Source: Spongiibacter pelagi (GTDB lineage: Bacteria; Pseudomonadota; Gammaproteobacteria; Pseudomonadales; Spongiibacteraceae). From it: DNA of 64,000 nucleotides. The stretch lies in NCBI RefSeq assembly GCF_014705705.1, contig NZ_JACXLD010000008.1, positions 41,410-105,409 of the forward strand, written 5' to 3'. Shown here piece after piece: positions 38,552 through 52,451 of the stretch. The position numbers were made by a program, and so were the translations under genes. How positions within the stretch are numbered: position 1 is the stretch's first letter; the number at the start of each line of letters is the position of its first letter. The notes beneath the pieces are model-generated. The model ran no database searches and had not been told where the DNA came from. It saw nothing but the letters and a program-made list of their open reading frames with translations.

Positions 38552-39727
38552 TTAAAGAAGCGCTTCCGCCGCAGCCAAGGCCGCTTCAACATCACATTGA
38601 TAGCCTTGATCCTGCATCGCTTTCGCCAATGCCGAAATCAGCAGGCGAACATTCTCAGCGCGGGCACTGAAACCCATTAGGCCAATGCGCCATACCTTAC
38701 CGGCAAAATCACCCAAGCCCGCACCAATCTCCAAGCTAAACTCTTCTAGCAGTTGTGCTCTCACCTTGGCGTCGTCCACGCCTTCAGGAATCCAAACACT
38801 ATTAAGTTGTGGGAGGCGATATTCCGCATCCACCACAAACTCAATGCCCAGCGCATTCAAGCCGGCGGCCAGTGCATTGTGCATTGTGCGGTGGCGCGCC
38901 CAAGCATGCTCCAAACCTTCTTCCTGCAACATCACCAGCGATTCATGCAAACCGTACAAGGCATTGATTGGCGCTGTATGGTGGTAAGCGCGTTTACCGC
39001 CCTCACCCCAATATCCCAAAATCAAATTCATATCCAAGAACCAGCTTTGTACTGGCTGCTTGCGTGATTTGATAACGGCAATGGCTTTATCGCTAAAGCT
39101 CACGGGAGAAATACCCGGCGTACAGGAAAGACATTTTTGAGTGCCGGAGTACACCGCATCGACACCCCATTTATCGACATAAAGCGGCACACCGCCAAGT
39201 GAGGTCACAGTATCGACAATGCTTAGGCAATCGTATTGCTGGGCGAGCTGACACAGTTTTTCAGCATCACTTACCGCACCCGTAGAGGTTTCTGCATGAA
39301 CAAATGCCAACACCTTTGCATCTGGATTCGCCTTAAGCGCAGCCTCAACCGCTGCCACATCAACCGGTTTACCCCAATCGGTATCAACGCGAATCGCTTC
39401 CGCACCGCAGCGCACTACGTTCTCGATCATCCGAGTACCGAACACACCGTTAACACAGACAATAGCCTTGTCGCCGCGCTCCAACAAATTGACAAAACAC
39501 GCTTCCATACCCGCCGAACCCGGCGCAGACACCGGCAAAGTCAGGGCATTTTCGGTCTGAAATGCGTATTTCAGCAAGGCTTTACACTCATCCATCATGC
39601 CGACAAACAGCGGATCCAAATGACCAATGGTAGGACGGCCCAATGCTTCCAAAATTCTTGGGTGAACGTCAGAAGGACCGGGACCCATCAGGGTGCGATG
39701 CGGTGGATGAAAAGAAGTAATAGGCAT
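38552..39727 (-). CDS. Class V aminotransferase (alanine/serine-glyoxylate type)
   Basis: This 391-residue PLP-dependent aminotransferase is related to alanine-glyoxylate and serine-glyoxylate aminotransferases. MGPGPSDVHPRILEALGRPTIGHLDP is the family N terminus. VSAPGSAGMEA binds the phosphate, IVDTVTSLGGVPLYVDKWGVDAVYSGTQKCL includes the cofactor lysine, and RIGLMGFSA closes the domain. Amino donor and acceptor cannot be fixed from sequence; glyoxylate detoxification is the most likely role. No neighbouring photorespiratory or serine-cycle genes are present. It lies downstream of rpoS where fdxA is found in Pseudomonas. Confidence 0.87.
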   Translation of the reverse strand: MPITSFHPPHRTLMGPGPSDVHPRILEALGRPTIGHLDPLFVGMMDECKALLKYAFQTENALTLPVSAPGSAGMEACFVNLLERGDKAIVCVNGVFGTRMIENVVRCGAEAIRVDTDWGKPVDVAAVEAALKANPDAKVLAFVHAETSTGAVSDAEKLCQLAQQYDCLSIVDTVTSLGGVPLYVDKWGVDAVYSGTQKCLSCTPGISPVSFSDKAIAVIKSRKQPVQSWFLDMNLILGYWGEGGKRAYHHTAPINALYGLHESLVMLQEEGLEHAWARHRTMHNALAAGLNALGIEFVVDAEYRLPQLNSVWIPEGVDDAKVRAQLLEEFSLEIGAGLGDFAGKVWRIGLMGFSARAENVRLLISALAKAMQDQGYQCDVEAALAAAEALL

Positions 39728-39812
39728 AATCGTGTCTCAGTATCTGTCAAACTGGGGGTGAATTTTAGAGACTTGGGAGGGAAAAGCCCAGCCGGGACTT
39801 TGGAGTAATTCA

Positions 39813-39847
39813 ATAACAGCGGTATCCGGCTTAAATACCGCTGTTAT
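39813..39847 (-). terminator. Hairpin downstream of rpoS
   Basis: A 13-bp perfect inverted repeat (ATAACAGCGGTAT with ATACCGCTGTTAT) lies 16 bases after the rpoS stop. The T-tract is poor (TGAATT), so termination may be weak or rho-assisted. Confidence 0.6.
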
Positions 39848-39862
39848 CGAAGCTCAGGAAAG

Positions 39863-40840
39863 CTAAAACTCCGTATCCTGAAATATTGCGTGGGCATTCA
39901 AGCCACTTTCTTCAAAAGCCGTGCGCATTAACTTAAGCGCTTCCACCTGAATCTGCCTAACCCGCTCACGGGTCAAACCAATTTCTCGGCCCACCTCTTC
40001 CAATGTTGAAGAGTCATGCCCGCGCAGACCAAAGCGCCGCACAACCACCTCGCATTGTTTATCTGTAAGCGTATCCAACCAACGATCAATACTGTCGGCA
40101 AGGTTTTCACTTTGCAAAATATCACTGGGGTTTTGTGCCTGAGTGTCGGCGAGGGTATCCAGTAGAATTTGGTCTGAGCCCTGCCCTAGCGGAGCATCGA
40201 CCGAGCCGACTCGCTCTTTGAGATTACACAGGCGTTTGGTATCAGCCAGAGGACAATTTAATTCCCGCGCCATTTCTTCCGGCGAAGGAATATGATCAAG
40301 TTTCTGACTTAATTCACGCTCAACTCGCAGATAGCTATTCAGCTCTTTAACCACATGAATCGGCAAGCGAATGGTACGGGTTTGATTCATGATCGCCCGT
40401 TCAATCGTCTGCCGAATCCACCAGGTGGCGTAAGTTGAAAATCGAAAGCCCCGCTCTGGATCAAATTTTTCTACCGCGCGAATCAGGCCGAGATTACCCT
40501 CTTCAACGAGATCCAAAAGGCTTAAGCCGCGATTGAGATAACGGCGAGAAATTTTAACTACCAGACGAAGATTACTCTCGATCATCCGCTGGCGACCACT
40601 CTCATCACCCTTGCGGGCAAGTCGCGCGTAGTACTTTTCTTCATCTGCGCTCAGCAGTGGCGAAAAGCCAATTTCATTGAGATACATCTGAGTGGCATCG
40701 AGACTGGTATTATCTCGGCGCCCTTGGGTAGGTGCTCGAAACTCAGGCTTGGGTGGGCTTTCCGATGGCGAGTCATCCTCGTAATCGAAATCCACTTCCT
40801 GCAGAGAAAAAGCATCCTTGTCTTGTTCACTGGTACGCAT
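39863..40840 (-). CDS. rpoS: RNA polymerase sigma factor RpoS
   Basis: This stationary-phase and general-stress sigma factor has 325 residues. Region 1.2 ([21 protein letters not shown]), region 2 ([55 protein letters not shown]), region 3 and region 4 ([34 protein letters not shown]) are intact. The sequence [25 protein letters not shown] is close to E. coli RpoS. The gene lies behind nlpD, as in most gammaproteobacteria, where the main rpoS promoter sits inside nlpD. The N-terminal region is short and acidic. Confidence 0.97.
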   Translation of the reverse strand: MRTSEQDKDAFSLQEVDFDYEDDSPSESPPKPEFRAPTQGRRDNTSLDATQMYLNEIGFSPLLSADEEKYYARLARKGDESGRQRMIESNLRLVVKISRRYLNRGLSLLDLVEEGNLGLIRAVEKFDPERGFRFSTYATWWIRQTIERAIMNQTRTIRLPIHVVKELNSYLRVERELSQKLDHIPSPEEMARELNCPLADTKRLCNLKERVGSVDAPLGQGSDQILLDTLADTQAQNPSDILQSENLADSIDRWLDTLTDKQCEVVVRRFGLRGHDSSTLEEVGREIGLTRERVRQIQVEALKLMRTAFEESGLNAHAIFQDTEF

Positions 40841-40952
40841 GTCGAACCCCTTATTTGAGTTGGTTTTGTTCCGACGACTACTTTTTATAATGGGATGACC
40901 GAAATGTCATCCGTACTTACCGCAGTTTTTATATCCCCCCTTTATGTTCAAA

Positions 40953-41780
40953 TTATCTTCTTGGCAAAACCGTGACCGGATCAATGGGTTTGCCATTCTT
41001 GCGGATTTCAAAATGTAATTTAGGAATGTCCGTTCCCGAATCACCTAGCTCAGCGATGGTTTCGCCGGCAGCCACTTGCTCTCCTTCCTTTTTAAGCAAG
41101 CGACGATTATGGCCATAGGCACTTAAATAATTTTCCGAGTGTTTGATAATCAGCAAATTTCCGTAACCGACTAAGCCGCTACCCGAATAAACTACCACGC
41201 CGGCCTTTGACGCTGTTACAGGCTCGCCTATTTTTCCCTTAAGATCAATGCCTTTGTGCGCCTGCCCTGCCGCCACAAAACGGCGAACAATTGGCCCTGA
41301 GTGAGGCCAGCGCCAAGGTGAGCGATCATTGGCAATCACAATAGGTTTGGGAACAACCACTTTTGGCGTTACGGTTGGTGTGACTTTTGGCGTAAGTACT
41401 GGCGCCACAGCCGTTCCGTTTTTCCCACGACTTGCGGATTTTGAGGTCGCTGTTTGAACTGGTCTGCCTGGGATTACCGGCTTGGCAACCAAGGCGTGAG
41501 ATGCTTCTTGAAGAATTAAAGTTTGGCCGGGAAAAATGGTATACGGCTGATCCAGATTATTCGCGGTCGCCAAGCGATCAAGATCAAAACCGTAGCGCCA
41601 AGCAATGGAAAACAAGGTGTCATTTTGCACAACCACATAATGGCTGGGCGGTTTTTCTGAGGGGTTGTAGCGATCAACAATCGGGGCAGCCGGTTTCGGT
41701 GTTGAACACGCACTCAACACCGCAAGAAAACACCAAATTACAAAAGGCTTTCTAAACCTACTCACAAAGGGCTTACGCAT
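40953..41780 (-). CDS. nlpD: Murein hydrolase activator NlpD
   Basis: This 275-residue outer-membrane lipoprotein has the lipobox LSAC at about residues 22-25. A LysM peptidoglycan-binding domain (HYVVVQNDTLFSIAWRYGFDLDRLATANNL) is followed by a Pro/Val/Thr-rich linker with VTPKVTPTVTPKV repeats, and a C-terminal M23/LytM domain. The LytM domain has GIDLKGKIGEPVTASKAG and ends LHFEIRKNGKPIDP. Catalytic zinc-site residues are partly lost (GQAHKGIDL in place of HxxxD), as expected for an activator of AmiC. rpoS follows. Confidence 0.94.
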   Translation of the reverse strand: MRKPFVSRFRKPFVIWCFLAVLSACSTPKPAAPIVDRYNPSEKPPSHYVVVQNDTLFSIAWRYGFDLDRLATANNLDQPYTIFPGQTLILQEASHALVAKPVIPGRPVQTATSKSASRGKNGTAVAPVLTPKVTPTVTPKVVVPKPIVIANDRSPWRWPHSGPIVRRFVAAGQAHKGIDLKGKIGEPVTASKAGVVVYSGSGLVGYGNLLIIKHSENYLSAYGHNRRLLKKEGEQVAAGETIAELGDSGTDIPKLHFEIRKNGKPIDPVTVLPRR

Positions 41781-41821
41781 CTACAAAAAAATTTAACGAA
41801 GAGTAAAGCCTACCACACCCA

Positions 41822-42745
41822 TCAGTAGGATTCCGGCTGTTGTTCCTGCTTGCGCTGCGAGATCGATTCCAAGCCCAGCACTAATAGCAGACCAGCGATC
41901 ATCAGCAACACACACAGCGCAATGCCCGCCAAGGACATCTCACTTTGCCACGGTAAAATATTTGCCGCCGTGACCATTGAGCCATGACCATCTTGCAAGT
42001 CACCTAAAGCTTTCCAGGGCCAGATAATGCTTAGAGAGCCAAGCAAAATCCCGGTCAGCAGTGCCAATAATGGCGCGCGATGCTGATGCAATAACCATGA
42101 AAGCACCCGCACAAAAGCGAGCAAACCACAGGCGCAACCCAAGGCAAAACACAGGGCTATCGTAATATCAAAAGACTTAATGGCACCGATAATGGGCTCG
42201 TACATACCCATTAGCAGCAGAATAAAACTGCCAGAAATGCCCGGCAGAATCATGGCACAAATCGCCAATGCGCCTGACAGAAATACAGTCAGCGGCGTGA
42301 CGGTTAACTGGCCCGGATGAATAACACCAATACCTATTGCAGCAGCAACACCGCCCAACAACCAAAGCAATCGACCTTTGGCCGCAGGAATTTGTCGATA
42401 GACAAACCAAGCTGAGGCCAAAATCAAACCGAAGAAAAACGCGGAAACAAATTGCGGATATTGCTCGAGGCCATAGCTTATAAATTTCGCCAAGGAGACA
42501 ACGCTTACCGCAATGCCCAAAAACAAGCACAGCAAAAAATTGCCATTTATGTGCTGCCAAAAAGCGGAAGGCCCTTGTTGAAACAGCGCTTTTAGGGCGA
42601 CGAGATTACAAGATTTAATGCTTTCTATCAGCTCGTCGTAGATATTGGTAATGAACGCAACCGTGCCACCGGAAACACCGGGAACCACGTCTGCGGCGCC
42701 CATTGCCATGCCACGAAAAAAAACGCCGAAATAATGGGAATTCAT
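41822..42745 (-). CDS. DUF368 polytopic membrane protein
   Basis: This 307-residue inner-membrane protein has about eight to nine hydrophobic helices. The N-terminal GMAMGAADVVPGVSGGTVAFITNIYDEL and the repeated MILPGISGSFILLLMGMYEPII are the two internally related motifs of the DUF368 family. Some members have been linked to undecaprenyl phosphate recycling (PopT/UptA-type). That role would fit the cell-envelope neighbours nlpD and ispDF, but it is family-level inference. It sits between pcm and nlpD, within the leftward block. Confidence 0.9.
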   Translation of the reverse strand: MNSHYFGVFFRGMAMGAADVVPGVSGGTVAFITNIYDELIESIKSCNLVALKALFQQGPSAFWQHINGNFLLCLFLGIAVSVVSLAKFISYGLEQYPQFVSAFFFGLILASAWFVYRQIPAAKGRLLWLLGGVAAAIGIGVIHPGQLTVTPLTVFLSGALAICAMILPGISGSFILLLMGMYEPIIGAIKSFDITIALCFALGCACGLLAFVRVLSWLLHQHRAPLLALLTGILLGSLSIIWPWKALGDLQDGHGSMVTAANILPWQSEMSLAGIALCVLLMIAGLLLVLGLESISQRKQEQQPESY

Positions 42746-42770
42746 TTTATCAATCCATTGAGAGCAGAGT

Positions 42771-43433
42771 TCAGGCGATCACACCTGACACTAAGGGGAC
42801 AAACAACACCGGCTCAACCTTGGTTTCTTCAATACCCTTCTCGGTGCGATCGAAAACATGCAAGTACTGGCGCTGTCCTTGGGGGCCAATGGGAATCACC
42901 AAACGTCCGCCGACCGCTAATTGATCGAGCAAATCCTGAGGGACAACCTCCGGCGCAGCGGCGGATAAAATCGCATCAAAGGGCCCGCGCTGGGGCCAGC
43001 CCATTCCGCCATCGGCATGACGAAGATGCACATTGCGAAAGCCAAGTTGGCGCATCCGACCACGGGCTTTTTCCATCAGCGGCAATATACGCTCAACGCT
43101 ATAAATGGTGCCGCACAATTGGGCGAGAATCGCCGTTTGGTAGCCCGAACCGGAACCCACTTCTAACACTTTCTCGCGCGGGCCATTTTGTAATAACAGC
43201 TCGGTCATTCGGGCGACAATATAAGGTTGGGAGAGGGTTTGCTGAAAGCCGATGGGGAGTGCACTGTCTTCGTAGGCGCGATGGGCGAGCGCCTCATCGA
43301 GAAATATATGTCGCGGGGTATTGCGAATCACATCCAACACATCCGTGTTTTGTATACCCTGCTCCTTGAGACGACCAATCAGTCTGTCTCGGGTACGTTG
43401 GGATGTCATCCCGATACCGCGTAAATTGCTCAA
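42771..43433 (-). CDS. pcm: Protein-L-isoaspartate O-methyltransferase
   Basis: Pcm repairs isoaspartyl residues in aged proteins. The 220-residue sequence has MTSQRTRDRLIGRL at its typical beginning, TPRHIFLDEALAHRAYEDSALPIGFQQTLSQPYIVARMTELL, SAM-binding VLEVGSGSGYQTAILA, and DAILSAAAPEVVPQDLLDQLAVGGRLVIPIG. The frame opens with TTG 43433, which has GAGAAA upstream; the ATG at 43412 gives the more typical N terminus. The canonical neighbour surE is missing between pcm and truD. Confidence 0.95.
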   Translation of the reverse strand: MSNLRGIGMTSQRTRDRLIGRLKEQGIQNTDVLDVIRNTPRHIFLDEALAHRAYEDSALPIGFQQTLSQPYIVARMTELLLQNGPREKVLEVGSGSGYQTAILAQLCGTIYSVERILPLMEKARGRMRQLGFRNVHLRHADGGMGWPQRGPFDAILSAAAPEVVPQDLLDQLAVGGRLVIPIGPQGQRQYLHVFDRTEKGIEETKVEPVLFVPLVSGVIA

Positions 43434-43463
43434 TGTGAGTTTCTCGTAAAAACTGCTGCCTCG

Positions 43464-44549
43464 TTAAACGACAGGGGCTGGATGATAATCTACCAATTCT
43501 CGCACAAGGGCGGTAGCGAAACAGCCCCTAGGCAAGCTAAAACTGAGACTTAATTGATCGCCATTTAAAGCGCCGTCCAGCGCTTTGGGAATGACCCGTA
43601 AGCTGCGCCGCTCTGCTTTCAGGCCATTGGCGATCAGCAATTCACAAAACTCGGGATAGTGAGAAAAGACATCTTGCTCCAGCGCGTCTACCTCATCTGC
43701 TACTTGCAGCTTGCCCGGCTTGCCAAACAGTGGCCCAGAGGCGTGAATATCACCTGACTGTAGCCGCTGTGCAATTTCTGCATCTAGCTCGGCTGAAAAA
43801 ACACTACCGCTATCGCGAAGACAAAACAGCTCGCCAGATAAGCCCTGGTTCCAACTGCCCTTTGCAATACGTGCAGACAATACCTGATTGAACAAATAGG
43901 ACCGCGCAGAGGATAAAAACAGGCTGCGCTGCTGACGCCCCGCCGGGCTTTTGCCTTGCGCCCAAGCCAAGGCGCCGTATAGATTCCCGGCATTTCGACC
44001 AAAACGTTGCTCGCCAAAATAATTCGGGAAGCCCTGCTTGATAAGCTCAAGCTGCTCGATAAGGCGCGATTGATTCCCCTGCACATTGCCTAATTTAAGG
44101 TGAAAACGATTACCACGGTGGCTACCAATGCGCAGCTTTTGCCGATGCCGCCCGGCGCGTAAAACACGCCAACCCGCAAATTCCTCTTCGAGCTGCCCGG
44201 TAGAAATTTGCCAGCTAAAACAATCTTGCCAATCGCGCCCCTGTTTGCCGGGTTTATGAACACAAAACCACTGCCGGGTTAATGCCTGACGATCTTTTAA
44301 ACCAGAATAGGTCACCGCTCGCTCAGTCACCCCAGCTAAACGCGCTAGCTGTTTGGCGACAAAGGCGGTATTTTCGCCCCGCTTCTCGACCCACAGCCAA
44401 TCGAATTCGCCATCTTCGCTGAACTCGACCTCGAAAATTTCTTCAACTTCGAAATCGTCAGGATGCTCGCGAAGGCTGCCACGACAAGCTGGCCCGCCGT
44501 AGGCAAAAGCTATTTTCAGAGGATCAAATTGCGGGCTGCTTTCAGACAT
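43464..44549 (-). CDS. truD: tRNA pseudouridine(13) synthase TruD
   Basis: TruD converts U13 to pseudouridine in tRNA. The catalytic Asp86 lies in YSGLKDRQALTRQWF. RNRFHLKLGN-like and FPNYFGEQRFGRNAGN motifs follow, and the TRUD insertion domain occupies the middle (about residues 155-300). Length, 361 residues, is normal. The gene follows ispF by two bases. In related genomes surE comes next, but here only 30 bases separate it from pcm. Confidence 0.95.
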   Translation of the reverse strand: MSESSPQFDPLKIAFAYGGPACRGSLREHPDDFEVEEIFEVEFSEDGEFDWLWVEKRGENTAFVAKQLARLAGVTERAVTYSGLKDRQALTRQWFCVHKPGKQGRDWQDCFSWQISTGQLEEEFAGWRVLRAGRHRQKLRIGSHRGNRFHLKLGNVQGNQSRLIEQLELIKQGFPNYFGEQRFGRNAGNLYGALAWAQGKSPAGRQQRSLFLSSARSYLFNQVLSARIAKGSWNQGLSGELFCLRDSGSVFSAELDAEIAQRLQSGDIHASGPLFGKPGKLQVADEVDALEQDVFSHYPEFCELLIANGLKAERRSLRVIPKALDGALNGDQLSLSFSLPRGCFATALVRELVDYHPAPVV

Positions 44550-44551
44550 TT

Positions 44552-45052
44552 TTAAGCGCTTATCTTCTCGAGCAACACTACTGCATCGACCGCAATACCT
44601 TCACAGCGACCAACAAAACCCAGCTTTTCAGTGGTCGTGGCTTTTACGCTGATCTGGTCAATATCCACCTTAAGCAGCTCGGCAATACGCTGACGCATCG
44701 CCACAATAAACGGCGCCAGCTTGGGTTTTTGCGCGGCAATAGTGATATCTGCATTACCAAGCTGATAGCCCTTTTCGTAAATTAATGCGTAGCAATGCGC
44801 CAATAACTGACCGCTATCAGCGCCTTTGTATTGTGGATCAGTATCGGGAAAGTGTTTACCAATATCACCCAGCGCCAGTGCTCCGAGCAAGGCATCCGTC
44901 AGCGCGTGCAGCGCCACATCGCCATCGGAATGGGCAAGCAAGGGCCGCTCAGCCGGGACCTTTACACCGCATAAAGTAATAAAGGCATCAGCGCTGCCAT
45001 CATCAGCAAAACGGTGAACATCATAGCCATGACCGATACGAAGCCGACTCAT
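44552..45052 (-). CDS. ispF: 2-C-methyl-D-erythritol 2,4-cyclodiphosphate synthase
   Basis: IspF forms the cyclic diphosphate in the MEP isoprenoid pathway. The zinc ligands are Asp11 and His13 in GHGYDVHRF, and a further histidine lies in [21 protein letters not shown]. The 166-residue length is slightly above the usual 157-160 because of an extra segment in [17 protein letters not shown]. It starts inside the end of ispD with a four-base overlap. It functions with IspD directly upstream. Confidence 0.96.
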   Translation of the reverse strand: MSRLRIGHGYDVHRFADDGSADAFITLCGVKVPAERPLLAHSDGDVALHALTDALLGALALGDIGKHFPDTDPQYKGADSGQLLAHCYALIYEKGYQLGNADITIAAQKPKLAPFIVAMRQRIAELLKVDIDQISVKATTTEKLGFVGRCEGIAVDAVVLLEKISA

Positions 45053-45765
45053 AAAGCGCTCTCCTCCGCCTGCTGCAAAGATAAAAAGTGTGCCGCCAAT
45101 GCCAAGTCCTGTGGGTAGGTGATTTTAATATTGCGGGCATTACCCAACACCACTTTGGCCTGTTTGCCAAACTGCTCGATTGCAGAGGCCTCATCGGTAA
45201 CCGGCAAACCTCTAGCCAGACAATATTCAAGGGCCTGCTTTAGCTCAGCAAAGCGGAATAATTGCGGTGTTAGTGCACGCCAAAGCGCATTGCGATCAAC
45301 GGTGTTTACCACCTTATAGTGATCATCGACCCGCTTTAAGGTGTCCACTACTGGCAACGCCAATAAACCACCAATACCATTTGAACCATCGCGCAGGGCC
45401 AATAGGCGATTCATCTCTTCAGCGGAAACACAGGGCCGCGCGGCATCATGTACCAGCACCCAGTCATCATCAGCAGCCAAGCCATTCAAGCCTTGCAAAC
45501 CCGCCAGCACCGAGTCTGCGCGCTCTGCCCCACCATTCACTTTGAGTAGGCGATCAGAGTTAGCAATGACAAGGGAATCGAAATAAGCATCATCGGCACT
45601 CAAGGCGACAACAATTTTTGCCAACTCAGCAATACCAAATAAGACACCTAGACTGTGTTCAAAAACGGTTTTGTCGAGCAGAGGCAGGTATTGTTTTGGC
45701 GTTTCGACACCAAAGCGACGCCCCGCTCCAGCCGCCGGCACCACGGCCCAAAGCTTGGCAGCCAT
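45049..45765 (-). CDS. ispD: 2-C-methyl-D-erythritol 4-phosphate cytidylyltransferase
   Basis: IspD attaches CMP to methylerythritol phosphate. The nucleotide-binding [22 protein letters not shown] is at the N terminus, [16 protein letters not shown] in the middle, and [12 protein letters not shown] later. The protein has 238 residues. It overlaps ispF downstream and touches ftsB upstream by one base, so ftsB-ispD-ispF are cotranscribed and probably coupled. The arrangement is the same as in E. coli. Confidence 0.96.
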   Translation of the reverse strand: MAAKLWAVVPAAGAGRRFGVETPKQYLPLLDKTVFEHSLGVLFGIAELAKIVVALSADDAYFDSLVIANSDRLLKVNGGAERADSVLAGLQGLNGLAADDDWVLVHDAARPCVSAEEMNRLLALRDGSNGIGGLLALPVVDTLKRVDDHYKVVNTVDRNALWRALTPQLFRFAELKQALEYCLARGLPVTDEASAIEQFGKQAKVVLGNARNIKITYPQDLALAAHFLSLQQAEESAL

Positions 45766-46049
45766 TATTTTTCTGGCTCCACAACGCGATAGAAGGTTTC
45801 GCCCTTTTTGACCAGCCCCATATCATTGCGGGCTTTTTCTTCGATGCTATCTAAATCGGTTTTAAGGCTCTCGACCTCACCGGCTAGACGATCATTTCGT
45901 GTTTGCAGCTTTTGGTTTTCTTGCTGTTGATGGGCGATTTCGCGATTCAGACTGACCACTTGCTCCCAGCTTCCGGGGCCAAACCACAGCCGATACTGCA
46001 GATAGGCAAGCATGATGAGAAGCAGAAAAAGCAAACGGCGGCGTGTCAT
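45765..46049 (-). CDS. ftsB: Cell division protein FtsB
   Basis: FtsB is a bitopic divisome protein that pairs with FtsL and FtsQ. The 94 residues begin MTRRRLLFLLLIMLAYLQY, one transmembrane helix with a basic start. A leucine-zipper coiled coil (about residues 30-70, VSLNREIAHQQQENQKLQ) and the conserved EEKARNDMGLVKKGETFYRVV end follow. The ATG at 46049 is chosen on family length; a longer open frame overlaps eno. A Shine-Dalgarno sequence is not apparent before this ATG; the preceding bases are pyrimidine-rich. Confidence 0.93.
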   Translation of the reverse strand: MTRRRLLFLLLIMLAYLQYRLWFGPGSWEQVVSLNREIAHQQQENQKLQTRNDRLAGEVESLKTDLDSIEEKARNDMGLVKKGETFYRVVEPEK

Positions 46050-46116
46050 GAGGAGGCGTTCAATACGCAAAGACAGGGGCAGCGCGGCTTGAAAAACCGC
46101 CACTGCCCTATCGGGA

Positions 46117-47433
<1,317 letters not shown>

Positions 47434-47452
47434 TTAAAAATGTCTAAATTGA

Positions 47453-50253
<2,801 letters not shown>

Positions 50254-51057
50254 ATGCAACCGATGTTAAATATTGCCCTGCGCGCGGCGCGCCGGGCCGG
50301 AGAGATTGTCGCTCGTGCTTCCGAGCAGATCGACCGGGTCAAAATTCAGACCAAAGGTGAAAACAACTTTGTAACTGAAATCGACCTCAAGGCCGAACAG
50401 GAAATCATAGCCCACCTTCAAAAAGCCTACCCCGACCACGCTTTTATCTGTGAAGAATCTGGCGAAACCGGCAACCCTGACAGTGACTACAAATGGATCA
50501 TCGATCCGATTGATGGCACCACCAATTTTATTCACGGTATTCCCCACTACTGCGTTTCCATCGCATGTGTTTATCAGGGCCAACTGGAACATGCCGTGGT
50601 TCTTGACCCCATTCGCCGGGAAGAATTTACCGCCAGTCGCGGTCGCGGCGCTCAGGTTAATGGTCGCCGGGTTCGCGTTACCATGGTCAACAGCTTGGAA
50701 GGCGCACTCATCGGCACCGGCATTCCCTTTAAAGCCCGCTCCGAACAACACATTCCCGCTTATATGAAAAGTTTGGAAGCTGTAGCCTCCTCTACCGCAG
50801 GCATTCGCCGGGCAGGTTCGGCAGCGCTGGATCTGGCCTATGTTGCGGCCGGCCGTTTAGACGGATTTTGGGAAATTGGCCTGAACAAATGGGATATTGC
50901 TGCCGGCATTTTGCTGGTGCGTGAAGCCGGCGGTCTGCTGAGCGATTTCCAAGGTGGCGGCAGTTACTATGAAACCGGCAATATTGTTGCCGCCAACCCA
51001 AAGTGCCTGAAAAGTTTATTACAGGCCACTAAGCCGCACTTGGGTCATATTAAGTAA
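50254..51057 (+). CDS. suhB: Inositol-1-monophosphatase SuhB
   Basis: SuhB is a magnesium-dependent inositol monophosphatase that in E. coli also binds rRNA antitermination complexes. The 267-residue protein has the metal motif EESGETG with WIIDPIDGTTNFIHG. The C-terminal signature WDIAAGILLVREAGG completes the lithium-sensitive phosphatase family pattern. It has its own TATAAT box and a strong terminator. In many gammaproteobacteria suhB is close to secDF, as here, although it faces the other way and a cytochrome gene lies between. Confidence 0.95.
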   Translation: MQPMLNIALRAARRAGEIVARASEQIDRVKIQTKGENNFVTEIDLKAEQEIIAHLQKAYPDHAFICEESGETGNPDSDYKWIIDPIDGTTNFIHGIPHYCVSIACVYQGQLEHAVVLDPIRREEFTASRGRGAQVNGRRVRVTMVNSLEGALIGTGIPFKARSEQHIPAYMKSLEAVASSTAGIRRAGSAALDLAYVAAGRLDGFWEIGLNKWDIAAGILLVREAGGLLSDFQGGGSYYETGNIVAANPKCLKSLLQATKPHLGHIK

Positions 51058-51075
51058 AGAACAGCGTCACAAAAT

Positions 51076-51106
51076 AAAAGGGGAAGCCATTGGCTTCCCC
51101 TTTTTT
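51076..51106 (+). terminator. Rho-independent terminator after suhB
   Basis: GGGGAAGCC and GGCTTCCCC form a 9-bp perfect stem with a 3-nt loop, extended by an A-tract on one side and TTTTTT on the other. It terminates suhB and may also act leftward after the cytochrome gene, whose stop is at 51139. Confidence 0.92.
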
Positions 51107-51138
51107 GTGCTGCGAACTTGCAGATATTACACGGGCAC

Positions 51139-51447
51139 TTACAAGCCAGAGTAGTACGCTGCCAGATTTTCAATATCTGCATCGCTCAGGCCAGAAGCCA
51201 TACCCTGCATAGTAGAAGCCATGCCGCCCTGACGCTGACCGGCTTTATAAGCCTTGAGTGAAGAAATCAGATATTGCTCTTTCTGACCTTTCAGATTTGG
51301 GTACATTGGCACCATTGATACGCCATCCTGACCGTGACAAGCAGCACACATTGCCGATTTTGCCTTGCCCGCAGCGGCGTCGCCAGCCAGTGCGAAATTC
51401 GCGGAAGCACTCAGCAGCAGTGCCATTGCAATGTTCAGTTTTTTCAT
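51139..51447 (-). CDS. Small periplasmic class I cytochrome c
   Basis: The 102-residue precursor has a Sec signal peptide (residues 1-21, cleavage after ALA). One haem site follows, MCAACHGQ with Cys34, Cys37 and His38; the sixth ligand is likely a methionine in [10 protein letters not shown]. It resembles one half of cytochrome c4 or the cytochrome c5/c553 group. The start at 51447 is supported by AGAGGA upstream; the frame is open further but that part is not conserved in style. It lies downstream of secF. The redox partner is unknown. Confidence 0.88.
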   Translation of the reverse strand: MKKLNIAMALLLSASANFALAGDAAAGKAKSAMCAACHGQDGVSMVPMYPNLKGQKEQYLISSLKAYKAGQRQGGMASTMQGMASGLSDADIENLAAYYSGL

Positions 51448-51518
51448 TTTGTTTTCCTCTTTCGAACCAGCCCACCCTGGAGCTGGCCACCACACTATAA
51501 AAAAATCAAAAAAGACGA

Positions 51519-52442
51519 TTAAGGCAGATCGTCGATCTTACCATCTTCTTTTTCCAAGACGATGAGATCTTCTGGGGTAATTTTCATACTTACCAGCAGG
51601 CTTGCCACTACGTAAATAGACGAATACGTGCCCACGCCAATACCGATCAACAGCGCCAGCGCAAAGCTGTGAATCATATCGCCGCCCACCAGCGCCAGCG
51701 CCACCAATACCAACAAGGTCGTGCCCGAGGTAATTAAGGTACGACCCAAGGTTTCGGTGAGTGAGATATTGATGACTTCCTCGGTGGTATGACCGCGTAG
51801 TTTGAGCAAGTTTTCACGGATACGGTCAGCAACTACAATCGAGTCATTCAGCGAGTAACCGATAACGGCCAAAAGTGCTGCCAGTACCGTCAGGTCAAAA
51901 TCCCAGCCAACCAGTGAGAACATGCCCACGGTGATCACCACATCGTGAGCCAAGGCGACAACCGCGCCTACCGCGAACTTGAGCTGAAAACGCATGGCCA
52001 CGTAAATCAGCACCACAATCAGTGCCATCAATACGGCCATACCGCCCTGCTCGCGCAGTTCTTCGCCAACTTGCGGGCCAACAAACTCAATACGCTGCAA
52101 CTCGACATGAGAGGCACTACTTTCCTGTAGCACTCCCAATACCTGCTCGCCCAATTTCGGGGTCATGCCCTGTGGCAGGCGCACCAGTACATCGGTATCA
52201 GAGCCGAAATTAACCACTACCGCACTTTCATAACCGGCAGCAGAAAGCTCACTTCTAACGTCTTCAAGCTTGGGGGCGTCCTCGTACATCACTTCAATTA
52301 GCGTACCGCCAGTGAAGTCCAAGCCGAAGTTCAGGCCGTTAAAACCCAGTTCAATAATAGAGGCTAAAACCAATGCCGCTGATAAAAAAGTGGCCACCTT
52401 ACGGAGGGCCATAAACTTGATGATTTTTGGTGACTCAGTCAT
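51519..52442 (-). CDS. secF: Protein translocase subunit SecF
   Basis: SecF works with SecD to use the proton gradient for late steps of Sec export. The 307-residue protein has six transmembrane helices, a periplasmic P1 domain after the first (about residues 40-130), and the conserved membrane motif [26 protein letters not shown] lies near the N terminus, and [17 protein letters not shown] in the fifth helix region. It follows secD by nine bases. A yajC gene is not adjacent. Confidence 0.96.
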   Translation of the reverse strand: MTESPKIIKFMALRKVATFLSAALVLASIIELGFNGLNFGLDFTGGTLIEVMYEDAPKLEDVRSELSAAGYESAVVVNFGSDTDVLVRLPQGMTPKLGEQVLGVLQESSASHVELQRIEFVGPQVGEELREQGGMAVLMALIVVLIYVAMRFQLKFAVGAVVALAHDVVITVGMFSLVGWDFDLTVLAALLAVIGYSLNDSIVVADRIRENLLKLRGHTTEEVINISLTETLGRTLITSGTTLLVLVALALVGGDMIHSFALALLIGIGVGTYSSIYVVASLLVSMKITPEDLIVLEKEDGKIDDLP

Positions 52443-52451
52443 GGCAAATCC

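Noticed and set aside
39740..39770. TTGACA on the minus strand as a -35 box for the aminotransferase gene
   Set aside because: At 17-bp spacing the -10 box would fall on the start codon itself; the match is probably chance.
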